A stretch of 64,000 nt of DNA from Belliella pelovolcani. Its GTDB lineage: Bacteria; Bacteroidota; Bacteroidia; Cytophagales; Cyclobacteriaceae. Position numbers and translations under genes: made by a program. The notes below the pieces were generated by a model, which had not been told where the DNA came from, did not search any database, and saw only the letters and a list, made by a program, of their open reading frames with translations. Location of the stretch: assembly GCF_900156785.1 (NCBI RefSeq), contig NZ_FTOP01000002.1, positions 248,001 through 312,000 of the forward strand, written 5' to 3'. Below, piece by piece: positions 44,719 through 53,792 of this stretch; positions within the stretch are counted from its first letter, which is position 1; each line of letters starts with the position of its first letter.

Positions 44719-46068
44719 TTATTGATTATTTTCTAATTCTTCTACATTGGGCGTGAAAGGGTTAGAGTCTCTGATGAGTCCAGCAGGGAGTTCCCCTTCT
44801 GTGGAGGCTACCGTCACACAAACTGCAGCATCACCTGTGATATTCACCACCGTTCTGAACATGTCCAAAATTCTATCCGGAGCAATGATCAAAGCCACAC
44901 CAGCTCCAGGTACGCCAATGGCTTCCAGAACAATAATCAACATAATCAAACCAGCTCCTGGTACTCCAGCAGAGCCGATAGCTGCTAATGTAGCGGTCAA
45001 TACAATGGTCAATTGCTGAGATAATGTCAAGTCCATCCCCAATGCCTGCGCGATAAAAACGGCAGCAACTGCTTGATAAAGACTCGTACCATTCATGTTG
45101 ATCGTTGCACCGAGGGGCAATACAAAGCTGCTCACTTCTTCAGATACACCGATCTCCTCTTCAACCAGTTTCATAGTCACAGGTAGTGTCGCAGAGCTGG
45201 ATGATGTTGAGAACCCTAGTAACATAGCTGGTCTGAGGGATTTGATAAAATCAAGAAAAGAGATTTTTGTAAATGCTTTCAGCATGGTAGAATACACACC
45301 TACTATGATCAAAAGCAAGCCACCCATTACGACTAGTGTATATTTCAATAGCGCTAAAAGTAACTCTACAGCCGAATCAGGATTATCACCTGCGATCTCG
45401 ACTATCAGTGAGGCCATCAGGGCAAACACCCCGTAAGGAGCAATCATCATGATGTATTCTACAATTTTGATGATCACATCATTGAGTGCATCAAAGAAAT
45501 CTGTGAATGTTTTTGCCTTGTCTTTGGGAATCTGAAGTAATGCGATCCCTGCAATGATGGCAAAAAACACCACCTGCAACATACTTCCATTATCAGCTGC
45601 TGCGGCAATTAAGTTCTCAGGTACAATGTCAACTAATGGCTGAAGGGGCCCTTGGTCTTTGATAGCCGAGGCAGTTTCTGCTTTGGATCCTGCTTGGGAA
45701 TCAAACTGCGCCATCAACTTATCTCTAGTGTCCTGAGGCAGCTGCTCACCTGGTTCAAAAATATTTACTAGTAGTAAGCCGAGTGTGATCGCAATTACGG
45801 TGGTGATCAAATAAGCCAAAATGGTCTTACCACCAATTCTAGAAAGCTTAGAAATATCTCCAAGATTAGCAACACCTACAATCAAAGATGCCAGTACTAA
45901 GGGCACTGCAATCATTTTTAGGGCATTGATAAAGATAGTCCCAATGGGCTTGATGTAGTTTACCGTAAATTCCGGTGAGATTCCAAATTGGATGATTACC
46001 AAACCGAAAATCAAACCTAGTACCAATCCAGCTATAATCTGGGTGTGTAAAGGTATCTTTTTGAACAT
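44719..46068 (-). CDS. Dicarboxylate/amino acid:cation symporter (DAACS family)
   Basis: 449 residues with about eight membrane segments and two hairpins. Family motifs: the Ser-rich LLGFSTSSSSATLPVTMK loop of hairpin 1, NMNGTSLYQAVAAVFIAQ in segment 7 (the NMxGT sodium site), and VPGAGLIMLIIVLEAIGVP (hairpin 2). The last segment has RILDMFRTVVNITGDAAVC, with the Asp/Arg region that sets substrate; RT(V)xN..D suggests acidic amino acids or C4-dicarboxylates. Exact substrate unknown. A periplasmic insert at about 110-145 is rich in Gln and Ala. Confidence 0.94.
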   Translation of the reverse strand: MFKKIPLHTQIIAGLVLGLIFGLVIIQFGISPEFTVNYIKPIGTIFINALKMIAVPLVLASLIVGVANLGDISKLSRIGGKTILAYLITTVIAITLGLLLVNIFEPGEQLPQDTRDKLMAQFDSQAGSKAETASAIKDQGPLQPLVDIVPENLIAAAADNGSMLQVVFFAIIAGIALLQIPKDKAKTFTDFFDALNDVIIKIVEYIMMIAPYGVFALMASLIVEIAGDNPDSAVELLLALLKYTLVVMGGLLLIIVGVYSTMLKAFTKISFLDFIKSLRPAMLLGFSTSSSSATLPVTMKLVEEEIGVSEEVSSFVLPLGATINMNGTSLYQAVAAVFIAQALGMDLTLSQQLTIVLTATLAAIGSAGVPGAGLIMLIIVLEAIGVPGAGVALIIAPDRILDMFRTVVNITGDAAVCVTVASTEGELPAGLIRDSNPFTPNVEELENNQ

Positions 46069-46087
46069 AATATTTGGGTTAAATGTA

Positions 46088-47167
46088 TTACAGTTTGTTT
46101 GTACGACTGATCAGGAGATAGTCTGCAAGAACCAATGCAGCCATAGCTTCCACGATTGGAACAGCTCTTGGAACTACGCAAGGATCATGTCTTCCTTTTC
46201 CTGATACGGTCACTGACTCGCCTGCTTCGTTGACAGAGTCTTGATCTATCATAATTGTAGCTACAGGTTTGAAAGCCACATTGAAATAGATATCCTCTCC
46301 GTTGGAAATACCTCCTTGAATGCCTCCGCTATGGTTAGTTTTAGTCCTAACTTTGCCCGCTTCATCTGTGTAGAAGCTGTCATTATGCTCAGAGCCTCGC
46401 ATTTTGATCCCTTCAAATCCACTTCCGTATTCAAAACCTTTGACAGCATTGATACTCAGCATGGCTTTGCCTAATTCAGCATGGAGCCTATCGAATACTG
46501 GTTCACCTATCCCTGCTGGTACCCCCTTGGCTACACAGGAAACAACTCCACCGATTGTATCTCTAGATTTTCTGACGCTATCTATAAGTTCGATCATCTG
46601 CTCAGCCATTTCTGCATCTGGACATCTAAGGATATTATCTTCTGTCTTAGATAGGTCTAGCTCTTGATAAGGCTTATTCAGCTTAAACTCTCCAACCTGA
46701 CTCACATAAGCGTCTACACTGATGCCGTAGTGCTTGAGAAACATCTTGGCTATAGCTCCTGCAGCTACTCTAGCAGCTGTCTCCCTAGCGCTACTTCTTC
46801 CTCCTCCTCTGTAGTCACGGATTCCGTATTTTTCGAAATAGGTAAAGTCAGCGTGTGAAGGTCTGAATTTATCTGAGATATGCCCATAATCTTTACTTTT
46901 CTGGTCAGTATTCATGATGACCATACCGATAGGTGTACCAGTACTCTTTCCTTCAAATACGCCAGATAGGATTTGGAACTCGTCTTCTTCTTTTCTCTGG
47001 GTGGTAATTTTGGATTGGCCAGGCTTCCTGCGCTGCATTTCATTTCTGATGAAATCTTCATCTATTGCCAATCCTGCTGGACAGCCTTCAAGGACTACTC
47101 CAAGCCCCTTACCGTGGGACTCACCAAAGGTGCTTATTTTAAATATCTTTCCGAATGAATTACCCAT
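46088..47167 (-). CDS. aroC: Chorismate synthase
   Basis: 359 residues. It eliminates phosphate from EPSP to give chorismate, with reduced FMN. Family motifs are clear: [24 protein letters not shown] at the start, [29 protein letters not shown], and [25 protein letters not shown] near the end (each quoted in part). Overlaps the end of batD by 8 bp, so batD and aroC are coupled. No other aromatic-pathway gene is near. Confidence 0.97.
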   Translation of the reverse strand: MGNSFGKIFKISTFGESHGKGLGVVLEGCPAGLAIDEDFIRNEMQRRKPGQSKITTQRKEEDEFQILSGVFEGKSTGTPIGMVIMNTDQKSKDYGHISDKFRPSHADFTYFEKYGIRDYRGGGRSSARETAARVAAGAIAKMFLKHYGISVDAYVSQVGEFKLNKPYQELDLSKTEDNILRCPDAEMAEQMIELIDSVRKSRDTIGGVVSCVAKGVPAGIGEPVFDRLHAELGKAMLSINAVKGFEYGSGFEGIKMRGSEHNDSFYTDEAGKVRTKTNHSGGIQGGISNGEDIYFNVAFKPVATIMIDQDSVNEAGESVTVSGKGRHDPCVVPRAVPIVEAMAALVLADYLLISRTNKL

Positions 47168-48611
47168 TACTCTTTTTCACGATCAGGACAGCTATCAGAA
47201 TCACCGATGCCGCCAATAGTATATTGATAAAGATGGAAAAATAAGACTTATATCGCTGGTTTGAAAGTTTATTGCTTTCTACTTCGATCAAATCATAAAT
47301 CCCCCCCAGCCTTTGATTGGAAATGGCTTGGTTGACCTTAGATTCTCCTGTGATATTCAAGACTGCTTGCGGACGAAGTGTGTCATACTTGGCAAGCCTT
47401 GGATTGAAATATATCCACTCAAAATGGTCAGAAAGCTTTACTTCTCCAGGCTCATTGATCGTGAGGTAATAGCTGAATTCTTTGATTCCAGTGACTCTAC
47501 TCATTCCTCTATTGACTTGCTGTCTTACATTGGGGTCGTATGTATTGAGTTTTTGGATTTGTCGTGTTCGTGGTTTGGATATAGAATTTACATTGCCTAC
47601 ACCAGAAATACCAAAGTTGTAGGTGATACCCTCACCTGTTTCTGCATTTTTTTCTTTGAAGTTTTCTCTAAGCTGGAATTCTCCCACGCTGATTTCATTT
47701 TTCAGTGGATGTGGGGGGAGTGGTTTTACTTTGATAGATTTGGCCGCTGAATAGAATGTCTTGTAATCTTCTAGTCTATTGGCACCAAAGAATGTAGGGT
47801 TTTTAGCGACTCGGTATTTGATCATTTCCCAAGATATGGATGGAATAGTAATCTCTCCATCTGAAAAAGGGAAAAAACTGGCTTCATATACTTTATACTT
47901 GATCCAGTTTTTGCCGTTAATACTGACTCTTTCTGGTTGGATACTGGTAATGTTGAAGTTCTCCTCCCAAGCATTACTTGGTTTCAGTTTTTTGAGAATA
48001 TTATCTAGCTGTCGGCCTGGTTCATAAAATTGGAAAGGTGCTTGGTTCTCTTCTGACATGTAAAATGCCAAGCTGACATTTACCCCCTCACCCACGAAAA
48101 CCTCTGATTTGTCTACGGAAGCTGCAAAAAATGCTTCATCATCTATTTCTATAAATTCTGGTTCTTCCCTACTCCCTCTTCCAAAAAGTTCATCAAATGG
48201 ATCTAAAACATTGGACTGTCTTTGGGAAGCACGGGCGTCTACTACGGTGATGGTCTTTCCAGGTGAGGAATAGTCATTCCCATTGATTTTCAATGTAAAC
48301 CTGTCAAGTTGGAACTCCCCTTTTCTACTTGGCTTGTAATATTGTATGATGCTATTGGTAGAGCTCATCTGCCCATTGATGATATTCATGGAGGAGGACT
48401 GCTGAATTCCCTGCTTTTGAAAACCTAATATCTCAGGAAATTGGTCATAAGACTTTATTTTATCATCAGAAATAGTTACTTTAATGGTGAAGGTTTCATT
48501 GAGGGCAATCTCACTCGGGCCAAGTTCAATTTTCACCTCTTGTGCCAAAACATTTAAGGAGATAATGCTTAAAATCAATACCAGAACCCAATAGGCCTTC
48601 GTTCTAATCAT
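47160..48611 (-). CDS. BatD-like oxygen-tolerance protein
   Basis: 483 residues. Signal peptide ([16 protein letters not shown]), several beta-sandwich units with the family start [21 protein letters not shown] and a middle [13 protein letters not shown], and a C-terminal membrane segment ([19 protein letters not shown]). BatD belongs to the Bacteroidota aerotolerance operon, but no batA/B/C/E neighbours are here; it stands with aroC. It could be a BatD paralogue with a separate task. Confidence 0.88.
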   Translation of the reverse strand: MIRTKAYWVLVLILSIISLNVLAQEVKIELGPSEIALNETFTIKVTISDDKIKSYDQFPEILGFQKQGIQQSSSMNIINGQMSSTNSIIQYYKPSRKGEFQLDRFTLKINGNDYSSPGKTITVVDARASQRQSNVLDPFDELFGRGSREEPEFIEIDDEAFFAASVDKSEVFVGEGVNVSLAFYMSEENQAPFQFYEPGRQLDNILKKLKPSNAWEENFNITSIQPERVSINGKNWIKYKVYEASFFPFSDGEITIPSISWEMIKYRVAKNPTFFGANRLEDYKTFYSAAKSIKVKPLPPHPLKNEISVGEFQLRENFKEKNAETGEGITYNFGISGVGNVNSISKPRTRQIQKLNTYDPNVRQQVNRGMSRVTGIKEFSYYLTINEPGEVKLSDHFEWIYFNPRLAKYDTLRPQAVLNITGESKVNQAISNQRLGGIYDLIEVESNKLSNQRYKSYFSIFINILLAASVILIAVLIVKKSNG

Positions 48612-48691
48612 AGTGTTTGTTTATTATGACCGCAAATTAACTTTATATTCTATATGCAACAAACGATATGGACTATCGTATGGATATAAAG

Positions 48692-48721
48692 TTGTTTCTG
48701 TTTAACCAATAATTAATTTTG
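48692..48721 (+). promoter_or_regulatory. Strong sigma-A-type promoter next to a start codon
   Basis: TTG (48692-48694), 19 bp, TAATTTTG (48714-48721): an excellent match. The ATG of the 63-residue protein is at 48726, only 5 bp after the -7 box, so transcription would begin at or near the start codon itself. Confidence 0.6.
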
Positions 48722-48725
48722 AGCC

Positions 48726-48917
48726 ATGCTAGAATATGTTAAGACTGTCTTGATGAAAGTGAGTTTTGACAAAGCGCTCTTCGAAAAAGAGCTGAGAAAA
48801 AGCCTTAACTTGATACTGCCTGCAGAGATCAAGGAATTTAAGGCCTGGTGTTACAGAACATTCGCAAATATGTACGAATCTGTATTGAATAAATATTTTG
48901 TCAAGCTCGCTGGCTGA
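48726..48917 (+). CDS. Conserved small protein of unknown function
   Basis: 63 residues, mostly helical: MLEYVKTVLMKVSFDKALFE, then KELRKSLNLILPAEIKEFKAW, then a Cys/Tyr region. An ATG at 48756 (MKVSFDK) is an alternative start. No signal peptide or membrane segment. I think similar short proteins occur in related Cytophagales, but I cannot name a family. It has its own strong promoter and its own terminator, which favours a real gene. Divergent from batD and convergent with queG. Confidence 0.7.
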   Translation: MLEYVKTVLMKVSFDKALFEKELRKSLNLILPAEIKEFKAWCYRTFANMYESVLNKYFVKLAG

Positions 48918-48923
48918 ACATCT

Positions 48924-48956
48924 AAGGCTCCCCAAAAAGGAGCCTTTTACTTTTTC
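48924..48956 (+). terminator. Terminator between the small gene and queG
   Basis: AAGGCTCC (48924-48931) and GGAGCCTT (48939-48946) pair, followed by TTACTTTTT. The stem ends one base before the queG stop codon on the other strand. Confidence 0.75.
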
Positions 48957-49888
48957 ACAAATGAAATATTTCTTCTCAAACCTTCCAATTTAGTTCGCTT
49001 TAGAGCAGATTTTTGAAATACCTTATTGAAAGTTTCTTGCGTGATTTCTTCCCAATCTTTTTTTGAAAATGCCATCAATTCAGGATGGAGATTGAATTCA
49101 GGCTCTTGATGTGGTTTAGAAAATCTATTCCAAGGGCAAACATCCTGACAGATATCACAACCAAATATCCAATTTTCGAATTTACCCTTGACTTCGCTAG
49201 GTATAGATTCTTTGAGTTCTATAGTGAAATAGGAAATGCATTGAGCACCATTGACCACGCCAGGCTCTATGATGGCATCGGTAGGACAAGCATCAATGCA
49301 CTTGGTGCAAGTGCCACAATAGTCTTGGGTCATGGCATGATCGGGAGCGACTTCTAAATCAATGATCAGTTCTGCCAAGAAGAAAAAACTCCCCATTTTT
49401 CTATTGAGCAACAGGCTGTTTTTTCCTAACCAACCCAACCCAGCCTTCTGAGCCCACTGACGCTCCATTACAGGCGCTGAGTCAACAAAAGCCCTTCCAT
49501 TGATTTCTCCGATTTCTTCCTGAAGTGACTGGAGCAAACTTTTGAGTTTGTCCTTGATTACAAAATGATAATCCTTACCATAAGCATACTTCGCTAACTT
49601 ATAGTCTTCCGTATTTTCTGGAAGTTTGGATTCTGGGTAATAACTGTAGATCAGACTCACCACCGTTTTAGCACCATCTACTAATCTTCTAGGGTCTAGT
49701 CTCTTATCAAAGTGATTGGCCAGATAAGCCATTTCACCATGATAATTTTGGTTGAGCCAATTTTCAAGTTTTGGTGCTTCCTCTTCCAAAAAATCAGCTT
49801 TGGCAATGCCACAAAAGTCAAAGCCCAGACGATTAGCCTGGGATTTTATAATTTGGGCATATTTTTCTTTGGAAATGGTTAAGCTCAT
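48947..49888 (-). CDS. queG: Epoxyqueuosine reductase
   Basis: 313 residues. Cobalamin-dependent iron-sulfur enzyme of the last step of tRNA queuosine synthesis. Two [4Fe-4S] sites: [16 protein letters not shown] and [10 protein letters not shown]. The N-terminal DUF1730 part carries [15 protein letters not shown] and the catalytic Asp region [28 protein letters not shown] (in part). It is short of the HEAT-repeat domain found in longer homologues, like many Bacteroidota forms. An 11-bp phased repeat lies 42 bp upstream of its start. Confidence 0.95.
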   Translation of the reverse strand: MSLTISKEKYAQIIKSQANRLGFDFCGIAKADFLEEEAPKLENWLNQNYHGEMAYLANHFDKRLDPRRLVDGAKTVVSLIYSYYPESKLPENTEDYKLAKYAYGKDYHFVIKDKLKSLLQSLQEEIGEINGRAFVDSAPVMERQWAQKAGLGWLGKNSLLLNRKMGSFFFLAELIIDLEVAPDHAMTQDYCGTCTKCIDACPTDAIIEPGVVNGAQCISYFTIELKESIPSEVKGKFENWIFGCDICQDVCPWNRFSKPHQEPEFNLHPELMAFSKKDWEEITQETFNKVFQKSALKRTKLEGLRRNISFVKK

Positions 49889-49929
49889 TTAGTATCAATA
49901 CAATGGTTGATTTTTTCGATATCTTGATA

Positions 49930-50005
49930 GAAATTCAGTAGAAATAGGGTTGAAATACTTAGAAATATAGTAGAAATAAGGTTGAAATATTATAGAAATA
50001 TTTGG
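49930..50005 (-). repeat. 11-bp phased GAAAT array upstream of queG
   Basis: On the plus strand the word GAAAT begins at 49930, 49941, 49952, 49962, 49973, 49984 and 49995: seven units at steps of 11, 11, 10, 11, 11 and 11 bp. Units alternate in their ends (GTA, GTT, TTA). On the queG coding strand it reads ATTTC. The pattern is the same as at 62775-62827. The three-A tracts recur close to the helical repeat and may bend the DNA, or the array may bind a protein. Confidence 0.7.
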
Positions 50006-50045
50006 ATTACTAGGTTTGACTCTATCTGGCTGATTCCTTTTTATT

Positions 50046-51080
50046 TCATGAAAACAAACTTCCCGTTTCTCCCCCAAAGTTGGGTTTGATCTTGAGGTGC
50101 TTGTAAGCCAGCTCTGTAGCCATTCTGCCTCTAGCAGTTCTTTTGAGATAACCTTCTTGAATCAAAAATGGCTCATAGACTTCTTCAATGGTTTCGGCTT
50201 CCTCACCACATGCCGTAGCAATGGTGCTCAACCCCACTGGTCCTCCTTTGAACTTCTCGATGATCGTCATCAGGATTCTATTGTCCATTTCATCAAGCCC
50301 ATTTTCATCTACATCCAAAGCATCTAGAGCGATTTTGGAGATTTCTAGGTTGATTTTTCCATTTCCTTTGATTTCAGCAAAGTCACGAGTTCTTCGGAGC
50401 AGCATATTAGCTATCCTTGGAGTACCTCTACTTCTCCTTGCGATTTCAAAGGCGGCCACTTCGTCTATGGGTGTTTGAAGAATTCCCGCCGAGCGAGTCA
50501 CGATATCTGTCAGTAATTTAGCATCGTAGTACTCTAACCTTGAATTAATACCAAACCTTGCCCTCAGTGGAGAAGTCAATAATCCCGACCTGGTCGTCGC
50601 CCCAATCAATGTAAATGGACTGAGTGAAATCTGAACAGTACGCGCATTAGGCCCTGAATCTAGCATAATGTCTATCCTAAAATCCTCCATGGCAGAATAT
50701 AAATATTCTTCAACGATGGGGTTTAGCCTGTGGATTTCGTCTATAAATAATACATCACCTTCTTCCAAATTGGTAAGTAGCCCTGCCAAATCTGAAGGCT
50801 TATCTAACACAGGACCTGAAGTGATTTTGATACCAGCCTGTAATTCATTGGCGATGATGTTGGAAAGGGTAGTTTTGCCTAATCCTGGAGGGCCATGAAG
50901 CAATACGTGGTCAAGTGGTTCCTGTCTTCGCTTTGCTGCAGCCACAAAAATTTTGAGATTTTCTACGATTTTATATTGTCCTGTAAAATCATCAAAACTC
51001 AAAGGCCTCAATGCTTTTTCGATTTCCTTGTCTGAAGAACTCAGATGCTCCGAATCTCCGCTCAAATAATCTTCTCTCAT
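50046..51080 (-). CDS. ruvB: Holliday junction branch-migration helicase subunit RuvB
   Basis: 344 residues from the ATG at 51080. The frame runs on to 51167, but RuvB proteins normally begin just before LSGDSEHL...[12 protein letters not shown], so the ATG is chosen. Walker [11 protein letters not shown], Walker [16 protein letters not shown], sensor [18 protein letters not shown], and the C-terminal winged helix ([20 protein letters not shown]). Hexameric motor that drives branch migration with RuvA. No ruvA or ruvC nearby. Confidence 0.97.
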   Translation of the reverse strand: MREDYLSGDSEHLSSSDKEIEKALRPLSFDDFTGQYKIVENLKIFVAAAKRRQEPLDHVLLHGPPGLGKTTLSNIIANELQAGIKITSGPVLDKPSDLAGLLTNLEEGDVLFIDEIHRLNPIVEEYLYSAMEDFRIDIMLDSGPNARTVQISLSPFTLIGATTRSGLLTSPLRARFGINSRLEYYDAKLLTDIVTRSAGILQTPIDEVAAFEIARRSRGTPRIANMLLRRTRDFAEIKGNGKINLEISKIALDALDVDENGLDEMDNRILMTIIEKFKGGPVGLSTIATACGEEAETIEEVYEPFLIQEGYLKRTARGRMATELAYKHLKIKPNFGGETGSLFS

Positions 51081-51230
51081 ACTTCCTGCTTGTCTTGTTA
51101 CAAATATAGAAAAATCAATGAAGGCATGAACCTTTGTTTTGTGTTGACGCCTGCAATAGGATTGCAATTCAGTGACCTTTGTCGCCCATGATTTTGAAAA
51201 ATAGCGTTAACTTTCGCAAAAATTTGAGAT

Positions 51231-52292
51231 ATGCGTAGTAATGCCAATAAAAATATCATCTATTCCATCATATTACTGCTCTTAGTGGCGATTGTATATC
51301 TATATAGAGAAAATCAAAAAAAGCCCACAGAGCAAGTTGTAGAGTTATCTACTGGTAAAATTTCTTTCTCGGGAAATACTATGGGGACGAGTTACCGGGT
51401 AGTCTATTTGGATTCTGAGGAGCGAAACTTCAAAACGCAAATAGACTCTATATTGATTATTGTCAATGAATCCCTCTCTACATATATTCCAAGTTCCGAA
51501 ATCAGTCGCTTCAATCAGAACGATACTTTATATTTTGATTTGCCCTATTTTTTACCAGTTTTAGAAGAAAGCAAGAATACCTATGAAATGACTGCTGGAG
51601 CTTTCGACCCTACAGTAGGTCCTTTAGTCAATCTCTGGGGCTTTGGACCTGGAGGCCCACAATTGAAAGACAGCGTCAATGTCGACGCAATGGTCTCTTT
51701 GGTCAATTTTGCAGCGATTCAATTTGATGATCAAAAAGTCTGGAAGCCAAGATCAGAAATGTATTTGGATTTTTCTGCGATTGCAAAAGGCTATGGCGTA
51801 GATGTTTTGGTGGATTACTTATCGAATCAGGGTATTGAGCATATGCTGATAGAAATAGGAGGGGAATTGGTAGCTCGAGGGCTCAATGAATCAGGGGAGT
51901 TGTGGAAAGTAGGGATCAGCACACCAGATGAAGAAAGTCCCAACGATGAACTGTTTGGCATCATAGCTCTCAATAATCAAGGACTCGCAACCTCTGGTAA
52001 TTATAGGAACTTCTATGAAGTAGATGGGGTGAAGATTTCTCATACCATCAACCCTAAAACAGGTAGGCCTGTACGACATGGATTGCTTAGCGCAACAGTA
52101 GTGGCTGAAAACTGTATGAAAGCCGATGCCATTGCTACGGCATTGATGGTAATGGGAACTGAAGCAGCTATTGCCTTGCAAAATCAAAAGGGTGGATTTG
52201 AAATCTACCTGATTTATAATGACGAAAATGGACAAATTAAGTCTTATGCCAGTGAAGGTATGAAGCCTTATTTGTCTTTTACTGTGAATTGA
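51231..52292 (+). CDS. apbE: FAD:protein FMN transferase
   Basis: 353 residues. N-terminal membrane anchor (IIYSIILLLLVAIVYLY). The ApbE fold is marked by GNTMGTSYRVVY, the FAD/Mg region GAFDPTVGPLVNLWGFG, MYLDFSAIAKGYGVDVLVDYL, IEIGGELVARG and SHTINPKTGRPVRHGLLSATVVA (in part), plus the Mg-binding DAIATALMVMG. It attaches FMN to Thr in targets such as NqrB/NqrC or RnfG. No Nqr/Rnf genes lie in the window. Followed by a ZIP transporter gene in the same direction. Confidence 0.95.
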   Translation: MRSNANKNIIYSIILLLLVAIVYLYRENQKKPTEQVVELSTGKISFSGNTMGTSYRVVYLDSEERNFKTQIDSILIIVNESLSTYIPSSEISRFNQNDTLYFDLPYFLPVLEESKNTYEMTAGAFDPTVGPLVNLWGFGPGGPQLKDSVNVDAMVSLVNFAAIQFDDQKVWKPRSEMYLDFSAIAKGYGVDVLVDYLSNQGIEHMLIEIGGELVARGLNESGELWKVGISTPDEESPNDELFGIIALNNQGLATSGNYRNFYEVDGVKISHTINPKTGRPVRHGLLSATVVAENCMKADAIATALMVMGTEAAIALQNQKGGFEIYLIYNDENGQIKSYASEGMKPYLSFTVN

Positions 52293-52323
52293 GACATTGC
52301 CTAAATTATTTAAGACACCTTTC

Positions 52324-53097
52324 ATGCTAACAAACTTTCTTTTACTCTTTTTCACAGCCATGATCGCAGGCGGTCTGGCTTATTTTATTCCCAATTGGCA
52401 AGAGCGTTATTTTAAATTAGTATTGGTTTTTGCAGGGTCCTATCTATTTGCCATCACGGTATTACATATTCTTCCTGAGCTATTTGTAGGGACTGAAGAT
52501 GCCACCAAGATGGGTCTGTATATACTTCTTGGTTTTCTTCTACAACAAGTATTAGAGTTGCTTTCATCTGGAGTGGAGCATGGGCATATTCATCATCATG
52601 GTCATCATCATGGCATAGAGTCAGGGGTATGGACCTTGATGATTGGATTGTTTTTACACGCATTCTTGGAAGGTACCTTACTTTCTCACGATGGAGTGTT
52701 GGTAGCTCACGATCACAGTAATCATGGGCATGACCATCACCACCATCATGGAAGCGGAAATTTACTTTTCGGTATCATGTTGCACAAAGGGCCGGAGGCA
52801 TTTGCGCTGGTTGCTGTACTGATGACGGCTTTGAAAAAAAGATGGGTTTTTGTGCTTTTAATCATTTTTGCTTTGGCCTCTCCACTAGGGATGATTTTGA
52901 GTTCTTTCCTATTCGACACAGAATTTATTGGGAGAGGGGCTCTCAATGTCTTCTATGGTATGGTAGCAGGTGGATTTCTACATATCTCTACTACCATTTT
53001 CTTTGAAAGTAGTCCTGACCATAGGTTTCATTTGAACAAAGTAATCATAAGTATCATTGCCTTTGCCTTGGCTATATCGTTTGAAATGCTTGCTTGA
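52324..53097 (+). CDS. ZIP-family metal permease
   Basis: 257 residues from the ATG at 52324; a TTG at 52297 extends the frame by nine residues. About eight membrane segments. The large cytoplasmic loop is very His-rich (HGHIHHHGHHHGIE and HDHSNHGHDHHHHHG). Core motifs HAFLEGTLLSHDG in segment 4 and HKGPEAFALVAVL in segment 5 hold the His/Glu/Asp metal site of ZIP transporters (the usual order in segment 5 is HxxPE). It moves Zn2+ or a similar ion into the cytosol. Thematically linked to the ZnuD-like receptor at 2068, but far from it. Confidence 0.92.
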   Translation: MLTNFLLLFFTAMIAGGLAYFIPNWQERYFKLVLVFAGSYLFAITVLHILPELFVGTEDATKMGLYILLGFLLQQVLELLSSGVEHGHIHHHGHHHGIESGVWTLMIGLFLHAFLEGTLLSHDGVLVAHDHSNHGHDHHHHHGSGNLLFGIMLHKGPEAFALVAVLMTALKKRWVFVLLIIFALASPLGMILSSFLFDTEFIGRGALNVFYGMVAGGFLHISTTIFFESSPDHRFHLNKVIISIIAFALAISFEMLA

Positions 53098-53233
53098 TCT
53101 TTTAATGTCTGAATTAAGCTCAAAATTCAGTATTATATTTGGTTTCAGGCTTTTGAATATCGAAACTTAGCTATATATTGCTAATAAGTTATACATTCGC
53201 TAAATTGATATATCAAACCCTAAATAACCGGAT

Positions 53234-53656
53234 ATGGAAAAGCCAATCTGTCCAAAATGTGAGCATACAAAAATTGTCAAAAGTGGTATAGTAGGAGGAA
53301 GGCAGCGGTTTAAATGCAAGAAGTGTGGGTATCATTTTACAGTAAATAAACTCGGGAAAGCCATCGACAAATACTATGTAGTCAAGGCGCTTCAGCTGTA
53401 TATCGAAGGAATCTCTTATCGAGAAATCGAAAGAATATTAGGTGTCAGTCACGTATCGGTCATGAATTGGGTGAAGCAATACAAGATCAAAGCACCAGAA
53501 AGCTATGATTACCGGCCTACTTATAAAGTACTCAATCATACTGAATTGGTCAAATTTATGGCGATAAAGGAGAATCTTTTGGATACCGGGATGTTGATCA
53601 CCGAGCTTGGGGACAAATTCATGATTATCAAATGGGAGCGGTTTAAAAACCGATAA
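53234..53656 (+). CDS. Zn-ribbon/HTH protein resembling IS1 InsA, without a transposase domain
   Basis: 140 residues. A zinc ribbon with C6/C9 and C28/C31 (CPKC...CKKC) begins it, as in the N-terminal part of IS1-type transposases (InsA). Residues about 52-84 form a helix-turn-helix (LQLYIEGISYREIERILGVS, followed by HVSVMNWVKQYK). The remaining 55 residues do not carry a DDE catalytic core, and no InsB-like frame or terminal inverted repeats flank it. It lies 136 bp upstream of the porin gene that starts the acetate-type locus, in the same direction. I infer a domesticated DNA-binding protein, possibly the regulator of that locus. It could also be an IS remnant, but the frame is intact. Confidence 0.8.
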   Translation: MEKPICPKCEHTKIVKSGIVGGRQRFKCKKCGYHFTVNKLGKAIDKYYVVKALQLYIEGISYREIERILGVSHVSVMNWVKQYKIKAPESYDYRPTYKVLNHTELVKFMAIKENLLDTGMLITELGDKFMIIKWERFKNR

Positions 53657-53691
53657 GCCAAATAATATTTTTTTTCCTATAGTAACTTAAC

Positions 53692-53731
53692 GCATATGTA
53701 TGCTTGACTTTTCTTTTGTTGGGTAACTTTT
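53692..53731 (+). promoter_or_regulatory. Candidate porin promoter with an upstream palindrome
   Basis: TTG (53704-53706) and TAACTTTT (53724-53731) are 17 bp apart, shorter than the usual 19-20. Directly upstream lies the palindrome GCATATGTATGC (53692-53703), where an activator would sit. A further pair GGTAAC/GTTACC (about 53722 and 53749) could form a leader hairpin before the ATG at 53793. Confidence 0.4.
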
Positions 53732-53792
53732 CAATTTAGACTTCACTTGTTACCGGGCCTGGGCAAGAAAGACAACAATAACCCAAAAAACA

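Noticed and set aside
49930-50005. CRISPR-like or microsatellite reading of the 11-bp array
   Set aside because: The steps are too short for CRISPR, and the units differ too much in their second half for simple slippage.
51081-51167. N-terminal extension of RuvB
   Set aside because: The 29 extra residues do not resemble RuvB and there is a good ATG at 51080 at the usual family start.
53234-53656. Complete IS1-type insertion sequence
   Set aside because: No terminal inverted repeats, target duplication or DDE domain could be found around the gene.
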